Origin: Isoetes taiwanensis
Taxonomy: Eukaryota; Streptophyta; Lycopodiopsida; Isoetales; Isoetaceae
Assembly (NCBI GenBank): GCA_021234155.1
Contig: JAJEKV010000047.1
Span: 8,782,033 to 8,846,032 of the forward strand
DNA length: 64,000 bases
Direction of reading: 5' to 3'
Part shown: one piece after another, positions 35,596 through 46,552 of the stretch
How the letters are laid out: the number at the start of each line of letters is the position of its first letter
How positions within the stretch are numbered: the stretch's first letter is position 1
The notes under the pieces: model-generated
What the model was told of the DNA's origin: nothing
The model's database searches: none
The model's input: the letters and a program-made list of their open reading frames with translations, nothing else
Position numbers and translations under genes: made by a program

Positions 35596-36420
35596 GTAGG
35601 TAAGTACCCCAGTCTAAAAATAGAAAGTTTTCTGAAACTTGCAAAAGGTCAAAGTAGAATGTTCTAGATGCTCGCGGGTAAGCAGAAAAAATATAAAGTC
35701 TTTTGAAAAATCCAGACGGTCAAAACAGAATATTTTGGAACCTTTTAGAACGTTTAGATGCTCATCAGTAAGCACCTCAGTCCAAAAATAGAAAGTTTTC
35801 AAAATTTCACAAAAAGAGTGCTCCTCGTGGGTGATATTTTAGACATAGTAGTAGGTGTGAGTAAGCTCCTCATCTGTGATCCTTTGGAATTGGCAGTAGA
35901 TGTTGGTAATAAGTGTGAGCAAGCTCCTCATAGGTGATGCTTTGGAATTGGCAGAAATAGATGAAAAGGAAAAAGAGAGAGGATAGAGAAGGGAGATAGA
36001 CAGAAAGAGGATAGATTGGAGAAGCAATAGATAATTAATGTGCATATGTGGTACTAGGCATGAGTAGGCTCTCCAAGATTGACACTTTGGGAGTGGTAGT
36101 GAGTGTGAGTAATCTCCTCATAGCTGACACTTTGAAATTGGTAGTAGCTGGCAGTAAGCTCCTAATAGATTAACCAATGGATGTTGAGTAACATGGATAT
36201 GAACATATAGTTGTTGATTAACATGGATAAAGCCCAAAAAATTGTCAAGAATGATGTATGTCTGCGTGTACGGGCGTGCATGTTAGTAGGTATGAGTAGG
36301 CTCCTCATGGATGATACTTTGGAATTGGAAGTATGTGTGAGTAAGCTCCTCATAGGTGCTACTTTGGAATTGGCACTAGGTGGGAGTAAGCTCCTGTTGA
36401 TCCAGGATTTTCACGACTGA
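35596..36420. repeat. Continuation of the tandem arrays to the right of the gypsy element
   Basis: The 85-90-bp unit (CCCCAGTCTAAAAATAGAAA) continues to about 35,820. It is followed by the 43-bp GAGTAAGCTCCTCATAGGTG unit to about 36,400, interrupted by a purine-rich stretch (35,955-36,020). Confidence 0.7.
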
Positions 36421-36424
36421 TCAA

Positions 36425-37055
36425 CACCTTGAAGTAATACTTATGGTTTGGACCTCCAAAGATGTTTATGTGCACAGCTCAAGCCTTTGCCTCTACAAAA
36501 GCATAGTTTGGTGGTACTTTAAAGTTGTTGTGCTAAACCATGTGAAGCTTGCAAGTAGGCATAAGCACAGACGAAAACTACCGGACAAAGCTATATGCAA
36601 ATGCTTGCAGACGGCCTATGAGTTTCACTTTCTCATAAACTTGCTTTTATGTATTTTCAAGCACCGTAACCAAAACCGCCCTCATCTTATGCCGTTCAAT
36701 CTTGCCCCTTGTTTGGATATGCCTAAATTTGGACATCTCATTCTAGGCCTTTCCCAAATAAATAGTGTTTTTTTCTTAGCACGCGACATGCCTAAATTAA
36801 TGGACCTCTATACTCAAATGTATGCATTTGTCTCTATGCTTTCTCAAACATCTTCATTTCGCTGGCACAGTCGCATGGCCAAGTCCTTATAGGTCTTGGG
36901 GAGAGAAATGGAGAAAGAAATATGAATAGAACTAGGAAGAATTTGCACAGTAGTGGAAACTGAATAGGCCAACAATGGGTCCAATTAAAGAAAAATGTAA
37001 AGCAACGCACAATTGGAAAAACGGAGGATGTTGGCCACGAAAGTGGGCCAACAGC
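36425..37055. other. No supported gene
   Basis: A 149-codon plus-strand ORF (36,443-36,892) exists but its composition is unconvincing and no motif is recognisable. It lies between two blocks of the 43-bp array. Confidence 0.4.
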
Positions 37056-37059
37056 TCCT

Positions 37060-37440
37060 CATAGATGGGAGTAACATGGGTATCAAGACATAGGTGTTGA
37101 CTTACATGAGTAGTAGGTATGATAGACTCCTCATGGGCGATACTTTGGAATTGCATATGTGATTAAGCTCCTCATAGGTGCTACTTTGAAATTGGCACTT
37201 AGGTGGGAGTCAACTCCTCATAGATGGGATTAACATGCGTATAATAGTATAGGTATTGACTAACATGGGAAAATCCCAAGAAATTGGCAAGAATAATCTA
37301 TGTGTGCATGCATCGGCATAAGCTCCTCATAGGTCGACCAAATGGATGTTGAGTGAGTGATACTTTAAAATTAAGTAGATGTGAGTAACCTCCCTATGGA
37401 TTAATTAATGGATGTTGAGTAACATAGAAGTTCCTTAGAC
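37060..37440. repeat. 43-bp tandem repeat, third block
   Basis: Further diverged GGTGCTACTTTG and AACTCCTCATAGATGGG units, the same family as at 5,990-6,440. Confidence 0.6.
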
Positions 37441-37449
37441 ACATAGGGG

Positions 37450-37719
37450 TTGATTAGCATATATGAAGTCCTCAAATTTGGCAAGAGTGTGTCTATCCAA
37501 GCGGAGGCCAAGGAATTAGTGCCAAAGAAAAGAGGCCACCCGTCAAAATATGTAATATGGCAAAAAGGACAAAATCACAACCATCAGATCTTCATACATG
37601 CTCAAAATATGCCATATAATGCCAAATCCCAGTCCTACGCTAATAATTTGCCCCTTAAGGGCAATGAAAAATGCATATACCAACCCAGAATCTACCCAGA
37701 AAAAGATCCACATTATTAG
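37450..37719 (+). CDS. Second ORF with KELVPKKRG motif, fragment
   Basis: The frame includes QAEAKELVPKKRGHPSKY, matching KAKELVPKKRGRPLER at about 11,540. The remaining residues (NHNHQIFIHAQNMPYNAKSQ) do not match. It is probably a decayed element fragment. The last part holds TTTGCCCCTTAAGGGCAA, reminiscent of the dispersed hairpins. Confidence 0.3.
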   Translation: MISIYEVLKFGKSVSIQAEAKELVPKKRGHPSKYVIWQKGQNHNHQIFIHAQNMPYNAKSQSYANNLPLKGNEKCIYQPRIYPEKDPHY

Positions 37720-38307
37720 AGGGCAATATGAATATTCCTCCACAAACAACAAGTTCCCCAAAACCTACCAGCAATAAACAAAAAGAATAGAAACCCAGCA
37801 AAGGAAAGACAATATGAGAATAATAGGTTTTCATCAATGCTATCCATGATGTACATTTCAAATGCACTAATGAATAGAATCTCCTAATTCGTGGTAAAAC
37901 TTTCCCACACCAAAAAATGTAGGATGTGCCAATAAAAACGCACAAAGTCAACCATATTACATAGTTTTAACCATGAATATCCTCTAAAATGTAAAGTCAG
38001 GGGGAGAATATTTCGCTAGATTTCAAGCCCATCGTAAAACAAATAATCTTCTACAGCTCGCTTCCTCTCCTCTGATGTTGGCTTCCTCTTCTCTATGGCG
38101 GGCCGATAGCGGATTAATCGAGGTTACGCGGGCTACGGCGGTGCCCCGCGTGGCAGAAATATTCTCCCCAACTTTACGTGAGCCGCAAGCCCTTACGTGG
38201 GGTGCGGACCAGGCTCGCCAGGCCCTTACCTCGCGTAAGGGCCTATGGGCGCCTATTATCTCTAACAAAATGTATATACCAACACAGTTATTGATGACAA
38301 CTATCTA

Positions 38308-38345
38308 TCTATATCATAATATATATAAAATTACTTTGGATGCCC
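38308..38345 (+). other. Proposed Helitron 5' terminus
   Basis: TCTATATCATAATATATATA preceded by A. AT-rich TC start typical of plant Helitrons. Confidence 0.55.
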
Positions 38346-38849
38346 CCATGGAATAGATATCTATATATTCAAATTGATCTAGGCCGTTCATTTAAAAATA
38401 GGTGAGGTGGTGAACACATAGCCATTGGATCTCCATGGGGGACATGCATGGGCATGCATGGGGGCATGCACCACATCCCCAAGCCATTGGATCAAAAGGG
38501 GAGAAGAAATCCTAGCCTTTCAATTTTGTGAGGAAGGTGCAAGGAAGGTGCTAAAAAGTGGATTTGGTGCAACATATTGTAACCGTTAGATCAAAAAGTG
38601 AGGATAAATCTTAACCCTTAACTTTTTATATTAAATTGAATTTTTTTTTAAAAGAGGTGAGGTGGCACTCTCGTTAAGCTTCTTTTTCTTAATCGCATTC
38701 AAAGGCACATAACTTGCAGTACAGAGGTCGGATGAAGGTGGGGCCTACGCCATTGGATCCCTCTCGTCGAGAGCTTTCCAATGACTAGTGTTTTGGCACT
38801 ATTCCGTTGCAATTGGAGTTAACGTGATCAGATTCTAAGAATCTTCTTA

Positions 38850-40640
38850 GAATCTTAGAAGTTTACGAAATCTATGGCAATTTAAGGGAATCTAGGGGAA
38901 TCTTCATGGGATCTTTAGGAATCTAGAGGAATCTCAACAGAACCTTAGGGAATCTGAAGAATCAAGAGAGTCTTCGGGATTCTTGGAAGAATCTTTGAGA
39001 ATCTAGGGGAATCCTCATAATATCTCAGGAAAGCTAAGAGAATCTAGGGGAATCCTCATAATATCTCAGGAAAGCTAAGAGAATCTACATAGAATCTTGG
39101 GGAATGTAGAGGAATCTTGATATAGTCTTTGGGAATTTAGGGAATCTCAAGAAAACCTTAGGGACTATGGGAACCTTAAGAGGATCTATGGGAATCCAAC
39201 AGAATCTTCATAGCATCTTAGAGAATCTAAATAGAATCTTGGAGAATCTTGATGAATCTTGAGAGAATAGTTCGGAATGTAGGGGAATCTCGATGGAATC
39301 TTTAAGAATCTAAGGGAATCTTGATGAAATGTTGGAGAACCCAAGGAAATCTTCGTAGGATCTAAGGGAATCTACATAGAATTGTGGAAAATCTAGGTGA
39401 ATCTTGGGACAATCTTTGAGGATCTATGGGAATCTCGAGAGAATTTATGGAAATCTAGGGAATCTTCATAGAATATTTGAGAATCTAGGTGAACCTTGAT
39501 AGAATCTTAGAGAATCTAGGGGAATCTACATAGAATCTTTAAAAATCTAGGGGAATCTCGATAGAATCTTTTAGATTCTCTAGGAATCTTGATGGAATCT
39601 GAATCTTCATAGTATCTAAGGGAATCTAAAGGAATCTCAATAAAATCTTTAGGAATCTAGGGGAATCTTCATGAAATCTTTGAAAAATTATAGGAATCTT
39701 CACAGAATCGAAGGGAATCAAGAGACAATACAAAGAATCATGGAAAATCTAGGTGAATCTTGGGGCAATCTCGAGAAATCTAGGGGAATTTCGAGAGGAC
39801 GTAAGGATATCGAAGGGAATCTTCATAGAATATTTGAGAATCTAGGGGAATCTTCTTAGGATCTTAGAGAATCTAGGAGAATCTACATAGAATCTTGGGG
39901 AATATATGTGAATCTTGAGAGAATATTTGGGAATCTTGATGGGGTCTTTGAGATTCTAGGAGAATCTTGCTGGAATCTTGGAGAGCATAAGGGAGTCTAC
40001 ATATGATCTAAAGGAATCTTCATAAAATCTTTAATAATCGAGGGGAATCCCTGGGAATTTTGATGAAATCTTGGAGAACCTAAAGGAATCTTCATCAATC
40101 TATATAGAATCTTAAGGAATCTAAGGGAATCTTGATGGACTTGTGGAGAATCTAAAGGAATCTTTATAGAATCTATGGGAATCCAAGATAATCTACATAG
40201 GACCATGAGGAATCTGTGTGAATCTTGAGGCATCTTTAGGAATGTAGGGGAATCTCGAGAGAATTTATGGGAACCTAGGGAATCTTCATAGAAATACTTG
40301 ATAATTTAGGGGAATCTTGATAGAATCTTAGAGAATCTAGGTAATATACATAGAATCTTGAGAAAACTATGTGAATCTTGAGAGAATCTAAGAGACTCTT
40401 CATGGAATCTTGGAGAACCTTCTATGATCTAAAAGAATCACAAGGGAATCTTGGAGAATCTCTAGGAATCACAGGAGAATCTTTAAGAATTTAGGGAAAT
40501 CTTAATGGAATCTTGAAGAATATAGGAGGATCTACATAGAAACTTGAAGAATCTAGAGAAATCTTGAGGTCTCAAGATCTTAGGGAATAATGGAAAAATT
40601 TGAAAGTCACAAAGAATTTATGAAAATATCCAGGAATCTT
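38850..40640. repeat. Minisatellite: 31-bp unit built of three AATCT-led sub-repeats
   Basis: For about 1.8 kb units like GAATCTAGGGGAATCTTCAT followed by AGAATCTTTGA repeat with drift. AATCT recurs about every 10-11 bases and the better-preserved parts show a 31-base superunit. No coding function is implied. The ORFs within are by-products of the repeat. Confidence 0.9.
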
Positions 40641-40644
40641 TGAG

Positions 40645-43130
40645 GAATCGGTAAAATCTAAGATATATATCTTTGTATAGTCCACTAACTCGTGAGACCT
40701 CACTTGTTACAAAAGACTACATTATATATATATATAATAATATAGAAGTTTTATATGATGATGCAATGCTTTTGTGGATTGATTTTTTATTTTATTTTAG
40801 TTAAGATTAGATTCCTGAGTTTTTTTTTTTTTGTTTAAGTGGAGTGTGGAATAGGGTTCAGTCGAACTGAAAGGCGATCTCTCCTTTTGATTAAAGCATG
40901 AGGCATTTGTAAATTTGTAGGCGTTGATCTGGCACATAATGCAATAAGATAAGTCAAGGTAACTTTCTTTTGCTTGCTTTCATTCTTCTAAAATTCTGGA
41001 TTTCATTAGATATTTTTCTTGATTCCTTGCATGAAATGGGAGGCAGTTCCTTGCCAGTCTCGAATGCTGGATTGGCATGGAGTTTTTTTAGGCTCGATGA
41101 TATCTTCTCTGATCTCACCATTCGCATGCAAGCCCAAGGGTCGTGAGATCAAAGCGGTAGCGTTTGCTATGGTACTCACAGTAGCTGGTTTCTCTCCTTC
41201 CCGTCTTTCTCATTCTCAAATTTATGGATGCAACGGCATGGGCAAGACAAAGAAGCAATACATCTTTTCTCTTTGCAATTGGTTCATACATTTACGATGC
41301 ATTTAATCCGGATTGAAGAGTATATGAGGCTTGCCATGGAACTCTTGAGAATACCTACATCCTGTGCTATTTGTGGTGAATACCTACTTAAATTTGTTTG
41401 TGGTGAATTGACTTGCTTCTTTTCTGTGTTTTTTTTCGATTGCAAACAAATCCTAGATATCGGCTTCTCTATATGCATCAACTGATTTCTCTCTCTCTTT
41501 TATCCACGATTGCTTCTTCTCTAGAGCATAATTAAGCTTTGGGCTTTAGCTCTAATCCCGTTTGTTGCTAAAAATTGCATAACTCTAGATTATGTGAAGT
41601 TTAATTTCGGATTCAATCATTTTCTTCTCATCGTACTCTATTTTTTGTTGTCTGAGGCACTTCCCATTTGTGTAGAAAACACCCAAAGGCGTCTGTTTTG
41701 AAACAAGGGGTTAGTTTTTTTCTTGGTATAGGCTTTTGGTTTAATCTCATATTAGTTACTGGTGATGGCCTTTGTTATTTGGAAGAGTCATGATAACTCA
41801 CAAGGGGTGGACATATTAGTGGGATAACGAACTACAAACCTGGTCTAGGTTTTTGTACTATTTGATTCTTTGTGCGACCTTCGGGATCTTGTGGTGAATA
41901 TGGTGTTTGTAAAATGAGAAATGTTCTTGTCCTCCTTTATTTGTAGTCAAGAATTTAACCTTGGGATGTGATTTTGGCAAGAAATCTTGCATGTTTTCGT
42001 GGATTTGCAAGATATAACATACTTTTCCAACAAATCTGTGATCCGATTTAAGAGGGTCAAAATTCCACGGCATGCAAGACTTTGTGCGAGAAAAAGCAGG
42101 TTAAATGCGGTGACATTTTACAATGCAACAAGTATTGCTTGCTACTTAGTGCTGGCAGGTAAGGACGAGGTGGACACACCTGTCGAGAATTGTGTAGGTT
42201 TTTCTGAAGCTGCCAGCAACATCGGCAGATTTCCATCTCAAGAACTTCCGATCACATTTCATTTGGAATTCTTGTAGGCGTTTCTGCAAGCAAGAGGGAA
42301 CAACATGCCGAGTATTCAAGATGTGGAAAAGCGGAGGAGGCCGGGTTTTGGGAAGTGTTTCAGGGAGGAGCCGGAGGAGTGCCATGTGTCATTACTAGGT
42401 CGATGATAATCCAAGCTATCCACAATACAACGACTTGAGGTATGGTGCAAAACTTGCGAGAAAAGATACAAGTGGAGTGCGGATAACCTTCTCGAAATGC
42501 ATGGCCATCCCTTTCCAGTCTATGCTCTAATTGATGGCGGAGATGTGAGCGTTACCATTCTTTGGTGAGATGCCTTGCACTTGGCAATGTAAAAAAATGT
42601 TATCCTTCATAACTTCCAAATCAATACTATTGGAGAGAGTAACACCATCCATATCTTTGGTGGCCCCGGGAACATCTGAGTGGACCATATTACTACTTTT
42701 GATGCTAAACTTGGTTTCATCTACGTGATCCAAAGGTGCCATTGATGTAACAATCTCAAAATGCTATCGAAGGATCACAATTTTAACATGTTGCTTGGAG
42801 CCTCGATGCCGACAAGATGGACAAGGACATGAGGGTAAGCGTATTGAGAAATTGGTTCAAGGATTCATACCAAAACATGCCACATTGCGGTACATTAGTT
42901 ACGTATGCCACATGCATAGTATTGTAAAGGAATAGTCTTTGGAATAGTCATTGCAATTTTTGCTATTAAATTAAATCAAAACCGATGGTATGTTATATTT
43001 GTTGCCTATTGATGCAATGTGAACAATTTTGCGGTACTCCTTTACCATACCGTGATTCCATTGCGGATCCGTAAGATCGAACTGGAGTTGATTGCTTTTT
43101 ACGAGACATAAACACGTGAAATGACATGCA
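40645..43130. other. Helitron cargo without an identified gene
   Basis: AT-rich DNA with scattered coding-like stretches on the plus strand, for example VGFSEAASNIGRFPSQELPI (to 42,277) and EVWCKTCEKRYKWSADNLLE followed by MHGHPFPVYALIDG (42,437-42,538). These may be pieces of other captured genes. I cannot name them. Confidence 0.4.
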
Positions 43131-43137
43131 TTTTATT

Positions 43138-44300
43138 GGCGAGGTCAAAATTGATGGGACGAGGATGTCAAGGATGTTACTTTAGAAAGCCGGCGATGCG
43201 ACTATAGGTGTGGTTCCACAAGATACGGTATGCTAAATTTATCTTTACGCAAAACTTTAGATGTATTCAATTGTGATGATCGTAGATAAAATAGAGTCTT
43301 GTAGGTGAACTTTGTGCTAAATCTGCATTCATGGCATTGGAAAACTACAAGGCACGCGTTAGCAAGGCTTTTGAGGACAAGGATGAGATATATAGCATAA
43401 GATTAAGTTGCCTCTTGCGGGTTACGTTCAATGACACCATTTTTTACAATATCAAGTATGGGCGCATGTAAAACTGGCCCGAGGAGGAGGTTAGTGTTTG
43501 GCGATTTGGAAATCACATTAGAGTGTCGTCTCTCTCATCCTTCATTATAATGGTAGCGGACAAATTTCCGGACATGATATGGGCATAGGGTGGCCGGTAT
43601 TTTTCATATATGATTCAAACTAGATCAATGTTCTTTGTCGTTCTAAGGATGTTTATGCTCACATGATGCGGGTTTATGAAGCGACCAAAGCAAGCATTTG
43701 TACATGAGGTCATATTGAATTTTCGGATAAATATCGGACGATCGTTGGTGAGAGAGGCCTCTCTTTATTCAAATTCTTATCATTTATTGTTCATTTTTCA
43801 AAGCGTTATTAGTACTTTTGGCGAGAAAAAGTGCAAAAGACACACTTGTTTGCGATTAAGCGGAGGAGAAAAACAAAGAGTTGCACTTGCCACGAGTGTT
43901 CTTGAAGTCATCTCCAATAATGTGGGTTCGGTCCACGAAGTCAATATGCATGGTGAATGAAGGTTGTGCGATGAGGCAACCAGTTCTCACGGGCAACAGC
44001 GGTGAAGCGAGAAATTCTTGGATCTTTGAAGTCTCTTGCAAGGAGCAGGCTGCGATTTTTATTGCCCCACCGTCTCTATATAGCAATGCAATGTGATGGG
44101 GTAATAATTATAATCGGCAAGTTTAGTTGAATGTGGGAAAATCTTTTAATCTTTTTGGTATCATATCATCTAGATTATCGTGTTGGAGAATGGGAAGATT
44201 GTGGGCGAGGTACACATGAATATCTTCTAGGCTCTTTGGAGGAGATCGTAACTATGGGCAACAAGTACCACGGGATATCGTAGAGGAACACGAGCTTAAA
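43138..44300 (+). pseudogene. Captured fragment of an ATM-type (ABCB7/ATM3-like) mitochondrial ABC transporter gene, introns retained
   Basis: In order on the plus strand: GEVKIDGTRM..IGVVPQDT (43,138-43,227); FNDTIFYNIKYGRM, stop, NWPEEE (43,421-43,489); VYEATKASI then FSDKYRTIVGERGL with small frameshifts (43,671-43,760); the signature LSGGEKQRVALA (43,856-43,891); and IIVLENGKIV..GTHEYLLGSLEE with a frameshift (about 44,174-44,250). This is the C-terminal half of an ABC nucleotide-binding domain. The Q-loop and signature are present. Walker A, Walker B and the H-loop are not seen. GT-starting gaps at 43,228 and 43,490 look like retained introns. The family exports a glutathione-linked sulfur compound from mitochondria for cytosolic Fe-S protein assembly. 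This copy cannot function. Confidence 0.8.
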
Positions 44301-44385
44301 GAGCTAATGGCGATCGATCGGAAGGCAAGAGTTGAAGACTTATACCTTGAGCAGCTCTCAATTATAATGAGCCTTATTTGTTCTC

Positions 44386-44652
44386 TTAGCAACTACATAC
44401 AACATTGCAACATGCCAATTTTGTCTCACTCGGCATGAGAAGATGTGCGCAAACTTCAATCGGACCAAAGGTATCTATGAAGGTTAATTTTGTCCTTTGA
44501 CATTTGGCGGATACCAAGCGATTGTATTTCTTAGTCCAGTAATTTGGTGAAGAACTCCCTTCTACATTGGTGTATAGCGGGAAAGATGCTCTACTGAGGT
44601 CAAGAGGAATTTCCCTTAGAAACTTACCTTGGAACTTAAGATTGCTCCTCAC
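44386..44652 (-). CDS. Unrecognised 88-codon ORF in Helitron cargo
   Basis: Minus-strand frame with protein-like composition (FPLYTNVEGSSSPNYWTKKY then LTFIDTFGPIEVCAHLLM). No family was recognised. It might be another captured fragment. It lies close to the end of the ABC fragment on the opposite strand. Confidence 0.25.
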   Translation of the reverse strand: MRSNLKFQGKFLREIPLDLSRASFPLYTNVEGSSSPNYWTKKYNRLVSAKCQRTKLTFIDTFGPIEVCAHLLMPSETKLACCNVVCSC

Positions 44653-45149
44653 GAAAAAGGGTTTTCAAACAAATTATTTAACAAAGATTATTCTTTCTTT
44701 ACCAATTTCATTGCTTCAAAGCAGCTACCAAAAATGTCCTGCGATGGGGCTATTGGCAAAAAAGTCCTAATAAGTTAAAAATTTACCGAAATCCCATTGT
44801 AAACAAATTACAATTAAGTGTGTATAGTAAGTATATATGAATGTCTTAAACGTCTTTCAAGGATTTTAGCATTTCTCACAAAGCCTCTACAAGTTAAAAG
44901 TCTAGAATAAAATGCCCCTACAAAATTTCACTTGCGGAATAAAAAGCATTTGTTGTATTTTAGCGATTATTTGGCTTTTTATTTACATAGACAATGTGGT
45001 ATGCAATAAACGTTCATTTATATGACATGTTAAAATTGTGCCCCTTACGACTATTTGAAATGTGGAAGAAATCTCAATAAGCAATATGTACCTACAATGA
45101 TGTGATTATTACATTAATTTGGAGGCACTAGCCGTAACACACAAGGCTT

Positions 45150-45186
45150 TTGTGCCCGGCAACGCCGCTTTCACATTCCTAGACAT
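45150..45186 (+). other. Degenerate Helitron-like 3' end inside the element
   Basis: CGGC-AAC-GCCG forms a short stem with the same AAC loop as the true end, and CTAG follows after about 13 bases (CTTTCACATTCCTAG). It is similar enough in layout to the 46,044-46,071 terminus to be an older or bypassed end. Confidence 0.35.
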
Positions 45187-46043
45187 TTGAGGCGCTAGCC
45201 ATAACACACAAAATCCATTCATTGTAAATTAAATTTGATGGGGAGGCGAGATATGCTTGCTCTGGTGGTCACACAATCAAACACGCTTACTAAATGTCTT
45301 TTTTTTTTGTACTTGGAGAAGCTATTTTTCTAAGGCTACAGGTACTCAACATAGTAAGGATGCAACCATTAATTCATGTTTTTCTTTCATGTCAGCATGC
45401 CTTTGCAGATGGAGGTTAAAGTCGCAACAGAGATGGCACCCTTGTGTTGCATCGTCTAAGATATCCTTAGATCGTTGGCGATAGCTATCATCCCTTTTAT
45501 TTCAATTTAGTACTTTTGCATTTTTATTTTTATTTTTTTATTTTGTTTTTGACAACAGGATGGATTCTAAAGCAGAGCAAAGGACGGATCACACAAAGTT
45601 ATTTTACATTTTTTTATTTGGGTTTTACTTTTTTCGTATCCATGTAACGTAACCTTGCAAATAAGAAAGGTTGCCATAACTACTTATTCTTCAATGTTCA
45701 ATTAAATCTATTGTACGTATGTATGGGTTTACATATTGTTTGAATGCGACTTGCATGGTCTAAAGTTCTACAACAAAAACAATTCCAAGATTCCAATGTT
45801 AATATTTGTTCCCTACTGAAGCATAATTTTTTCGCCTTAGTACATCTTTACAGATGTTCTCTAACTTAATTCACTATCTTTATTAATTTTTGAATTTATG
45901 CCTGATGGAAAGCCCAATAAGGATGACTGAAAATTCTACTCTTTAAATATTCTCAAAATCCATTACCTCTATTAGTTTTTATGCCCGCCAATTTGAATGA
46001 AGCCGCTTTTAATACAATTCCAACATTTTATACCTGACTAAAA

Positions 46044-46071
46044 GCCCAGCAACGCTGGGCACTTTTTCTAG
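46044..46071 (+). terminator. Helitron 3' hairpin and CTAG end
   Basis: GCCCAGCAACGCTGGGC (7-bp perfect stem, 3-base loop), then ACTTTTT, then CTAG, with T as the next host base. In Helitrons this hairpin serves as the transposition termination signal. Confidence 0.8.
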
Positions 46072-46552
46072 TTCTGTAATATAGTCTTTTACTTTGGAAT
46101 TTTAGTTTATCCTAAACTTGGATTAGGAAATAGTGGGTAAGAAATAGTCAACAAATTTACATCCTCCAAAAAAGTGAAAAATATCCCATGCCAAAAAAGG
46201 CAACTACCATGAACATCCTCTAAAACAAAATATATGCCTATATGCTTATATTGCAAATTGAAAGAATGTGTGGTCTATCATCAAGGACCAAGAGTTATTA
46301 TCAGATTCAATAGAAATTTTAAAAAAGAAACAAACAACTATGAGGTTAAAAACAAAACAGTAAAACATCCCAAACAAGAATCCAGTTATAAATATAGCTT
46401 AATATCCACTTAATATTCACTGGTGAGAATTGACCCCTAAACAACCTTTCCACAGAAGAAGCCAGAACCACCAAATATTAAATCTCACATCTGATCAAGC
46501 TGGCGGATAAAGAATAGTTGACAAATGAATCAACCAATGTGATAAAAGGCAA

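Larger units (their letters stand above)
38308..46071 (+). mobile_element. Candidate Helitron (7.76 kb) carrying captured gene fragments
   Basis: The 3' terminus is canonical: a hairpin GCCCAGC-AAC-GCTGGGC (46,044-46,060), 11 bases, then CTAG followed by T. The proposed 5' terminus is A|TCTATATCATAATATATAT, a typical plant Helitron start. It is followed by elements common in such ends (CCATTGGATC at about 38,423 and 38,484, CCGTTAGATC at about 38,583). No target duplication is expected for insertion between A and T. Rep/helicase frames were not seen, so it would be nonautonomous. It contains a 31-nt minisatellite, an ATM-type ABC gene fragment with introns and other coding-like stretches. The 5' end is less certain than the 3' end. 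Confidence 0.7.

Noticed and set aside
36443-36892. 149-codon plus-strand ORF
   Set aside because: No motif, unconvincing composition, and it lies between repeat blocks; length alone is not enough in AT-rich DNA.
37450-37719. AT-hook transcription factor
   Set aside because: Only one short KKRG core, changed to GHP here, and no other domain.
39671-40233. ORFs on both strands within the 31-bp array
   Set aside because: Periodic translations of the minisatellite.
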